DNA from: Candidatus Nealsoniibacteriota bacterium | GTDB lineage: Bacteria; Patescibacteriota; Minisyncoccia; Minisyncoccales; PWPS01 | Reading direction: 5' to 3' | Length of the DNA: 5,661 bases | NCBI GenBank assembly: GCA_003554915.1 | Contig: PWHM01000101.1 | Location: forward strand, 1-5,661 | Part shown: positions 5,001 to 5,661 of the stretch, piece by piece | Numbering within the stretch: position 1 is the first letter of the stretch | Layout: the number at the start of each line of letters is the position of its first letter | The notes under the pieces: generated by a model | Told to the model about the DNA's origin: nothing | The model's input: the letters and a program-made list of their open reading frames with translations, nothing else | The model's database searches: none | Program-made: the position numbers and the translations under genes

Positions 5001-5661
5001 AAGCTCAGCGTTGAGGCCAACCGGGACTTCAGCGGAAAGGTTGTGGAAACAATTCCGGGATCGTTCGAGATAGTTGACGAATCTTCAATCTTCGACTTCC
5101 GAACTTCAAAAGAGGAAGACGAAAAAACCCTTACCTGGAGCGACGTGAGTCTTGAAAAGGGGGAATCCTTCGAACTTTCCTACGCTTTTAATGCTCCCGA
5201 TGTAAGCCCCGAGTTTTATCTTCTCGGGTCTCTGGAGTTTTATGAAAACGTTTCTACGAGTGACGACGAACCCGTCTTTGAGGAGCAAAGGTTTTGGCAG
5301 ATCGCTTCCGATCAAGACGACACTGGCCCGTATGTTTATTCAGGTTCTGTTGATAATGAAGTTCACAAGATAACTCCGGCAGGTAATAATGAGTGGGTAT
5401 ATACTGGACACGGCTACTGGGTGTATGCAGTAGCAGTAGATGCTGACGGATATGTCTATTCAGCTTCTGGTGATGGTGAGGTCCACAAGATAACTCCGGC
5501 AGGCAATAATGAGTGGGTATATACTGGACACGGTGATACTGTGCGGGGTGTAGCAGTAGATGCTGATGGATATGTCTATTCTGGTTCTACTGATGACGAG
5601 GTCCACAAGATAACTCCGGCAGGTAATAATGAATGGAAATATACTGGACACGGTGATGCTG
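2040..5661 (+). CDS. Giant membrane-anchored modular surface protein with HTH head (3' end outside window)
   Basis: The frame is open from ATG 2040 to the window edge (1207 codons, no stop), so the C-terminus is missing. Residues 8-61 (YLTVEEASKSVGRDPVYVRF ... LVHKKDLKRY) resemble an excisionase/MerR-type HTH. A basic segment (66-85) precedes one transmembrane helix at about 86-103 (IAFGSLIAILFIFSGLFF), placing the head in the cytoplasm and the rest outside. Then come a short segment with Cys127 and Cys169, acidic tract 1 (182-330), an island (331-440) with Cys432-x-x-Cys435, acidic tract 2 (441-653), a beta-sandwich-like domain (about 658-737), a further Ig-like region (about 785-850), an MG2-like domain beginning LNVNKSVYIPTDEESYVQMG (about 857-960), a DUF11-like beta domain (about 968-1085, ending RFWQIASD), and 40-residue beta-propeller blades from about 1096. 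Domain names are by pattern only. Likely a cell-surface adhesion or sensing protein; the role is not established. Confidence 0.88.
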   Translation, partial: MKFSKKIYLTVEEASKSVGRDPVYVRFLAHTEKIRSKRKLSVFGKKKGLVLLVHKKDLKRYKDSGKISRTEQKKFLIERKKFLRKIAFGSLIAILFIFSGLFFQPLQRISSAVITSEKTVTLYPEKCTGSWEVVENAQGRPAVSEKASIDHFDDENSAIYKGGDEDVVCSNFRPDYKIESIGEDTEEEDEKDEEEREEREEKTEDEEGETKEGEKEGEEEIEDEEEKVGEDVEKGEEEEEDTEEQPEDEEDKEEDKEAGEVRGDEETEEEEEAGEESEEEREEETEETEDTEEEDTEEQLEDEEGKEGGETEGEKEGEEETEEEEGEEAEVSFRSRAEKFLFGSTARAEEQLSFKELQQKELTEATVNFSFALGEKEQDLFIDDPVDGDREDPTKDNEMETNDEDMGDTGFWQRSWRLMGVGNVFAQENGGCSACSSNTIEEETEDEEEPEDEEGEAETEEEESEEQSEDEEEDIEDEEEPGDEEGEEEKEEEEENDEESEGGDEEMKEDKEDGEVRGEEKTEGEEDTEDEGVGEEEDEENVEDEEDEEVKEEDTEEKSEEEGETEEESEEETEETEDTEEEDTEEQPEDEEDKEETEDEEQPEDEEDKEDEEVEEEETEGNGGEEEEPEDEEVDGGEEGGEEGEDDEEVDEETTLPDPDAKINVLYTLNGQEWLKLDTLSGSKLSNNLNDGYFAYQAPFLESWEDVENLQIKLEGVVGGEVEFTAYLDSVWVDASYKPYEEEEFVLEADKEHWRGDETPSFTIKETGRDSQGIITKAGAIFERKPEVKNITLTEPNGSVKTLEEGVEALITVDSPLHLGIEKANGSFRPGKYKVSMTFEKGNETHTVEQDFTWGVLALNVNKSVYIPTDEESYVQMGVLDDEGHTICDAEMELKIKTPTGETEIFSTPDGVNYSGECAGDSYVEVPDYFAYYELPDEVGNYEMELTADIENGTRTMTDSFEVREFVPFDVERAGPTRIYPPADYGVKLSVEANRDFSGKVVETIPGSFEIVDESSIFDFRTSKEEDEKTLTWSDVSLEKGESFELSYAFNAPDVSPEFYLLGSLEFYENVSTSDDEPVFEEQRFWQIASDQDDTGPYVYSGSVDNEVHKITPAGNNEWVYTGHGYWVYAVAVDADGYVYSASGDGEVHKITPAGNNEWVYTGHGDTVRGVAVDADGYVYSGSTDDEVHKITPAGNNEWKYTGHGDA
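2583..3029 (+). repeat. Acidic low-complexity tract 1 (Glu/Asp-rich coding)
   Basis: About 149 codons, overwhelmingly Glu with Asp, Gly, Thr and Lys, so the plus strand is nearly all purine. It contains segments duplicated in tract 2: 2751-2801 matches 3777-3827 at 50 of 51 bases, and 2883-2940 matches 3747-3804 at 56 of 58. The encoded stretch would be a highly charged, disordered spacer just outside the membrane. Confidence 0.9.
3360..3998 (+). repeat. Acidic low-complexity tract 2 (Glu/Asp-rich coding)
   Basis: About 213 codons of the same Glu-dominated composition, again almost pure purine on the plus strand. It begins right after the CxxC island and ends before ETTLPDPDAKI, where ordinary folded sequence resumes. 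Recurrent peptide modules such as TEEEDTEEQPEDEEDKEE and GEVRG are shared with tract 1, so the tracts grew by copying of short blocks. Confidence 0.9.
3792..3881 (+). repeat. Tandem 45-bp duplication within acidic tract 2
   Basis: Two adjacent 45-base units (3792-3836 and 3837-3881) both begin with codons for EEQPEDEEDKE. The first 35 or so bases are identical and only the ends differ. The unit is a multiple of three, so the frame is kept. This is the clearest recent slippage or unequal-exchange event in the tracts. Confidence 0.85.
5325..5661 (+). repeat. Tandem 120-bp repeats encoding beta-propeller blades
   Basis: The unit is exactly 120 bases (40 residues). The invariant core CACAAGATAACTCCGGCAGG starts at 5364, 5484 and 5604. 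Comparing 5341-5460 with 5461-5580 gives 101 of 120 identical bases, and 5461-5541 with 5581-5661 gives 70 of 81. The protein unit runs DGYVYSGSxDxEVHKI, TPAGNNEWVYTGHG, a variable stretch, then VAVDA, with WD40/PQQ/NHL-like spacing. Differences cluster in two short stretches per blade. The array continues past the window edge. Confidence 0.92.

Noticed and set aside
5106..5651. Minus-strand frames at 5106-5315 and 5460-5651
   Set aside because: Shadows of the surface protein. The second merely mirrors the 120-bp repeat periodicity.

Overview
This window looks like a piece of a Candidate Phyla Radiation (Patescibacteria) genome. That assignment is an inference from the kinds of protein present: a helix-turn-helix protein with a LAGLIDADG-like motif, a REP-type tyrosine transposase flanked by short palindromes, and a very large membrane-anchored modular surface protein. 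AT-rich spacers, extended -10 promoters (TGnTATAAT-like) and weak ribosome binding sites fit the same picture. No marker gene here proves the taxonomy.

Layout. At 3-698 (+) lies a complete 231-residue gene for the HTH/LAGLIDADG-like protein. Its stop codon lies inside the next gene, a tRNA with anticodon CAT (689-761). A tRNA-Asp(GTC) with encoded CCA follows (779-855), then a compact rho-independent terminator (860-878). The spacer 879-1099 has no gene. It holds a 13-bp-arm palindrome (899-925), a hairpin flanked by T and A runs that could terminate on both strands (955-980), and the left pair of REP-like palindromes (1013-1095). The REP-associated tyrosine transposase (RAYT) occupies 1100-1762 on the minus strand. 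Upstream of it are an extended -10 promoter and the right pair of palindromes (1825-1899), inverted relative to the left pair. A 33-bp segment is identical in inverted orientation on the two sides.

From 2040 to the window end, one uninterrupted reading frame of at least 1207 codons encodes a membrane protein. It has a cytoplasmic excisionase/MerR-like HTH domain, one transmembrane helix, a short exposed segment, two very long Glu/Asp-rich tracts (about 149 and 213 residues) separated by a 110-residue island with a CxxC pair, several beta-sandwich-like domains, and 40-residue beta-propeller blades whose DNA is still about 85% identical. The gene runs off the right edge. It has its own promoter and an SD-like motif embedded in a small hairpin.

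The genes do not form one operon. The HTH gene and the tRNAs run in the same direction, the transposase unit is a self-contained insert facing the tRNAs, and the surface-protein gene is divergent from the transposase. The most interesting parts are the surface protein (a DNA-binding-type head tethered to a huge, repeat-driven exterior), the symmetric REP/transposase unit, and the CDS-tRNA overlap that sets RNase P processing against translation. Many apparent reading frames opposite or out of frame within 2377-4100 are artefacts of GAA/GAG-rich coding sequence and are not annotated.
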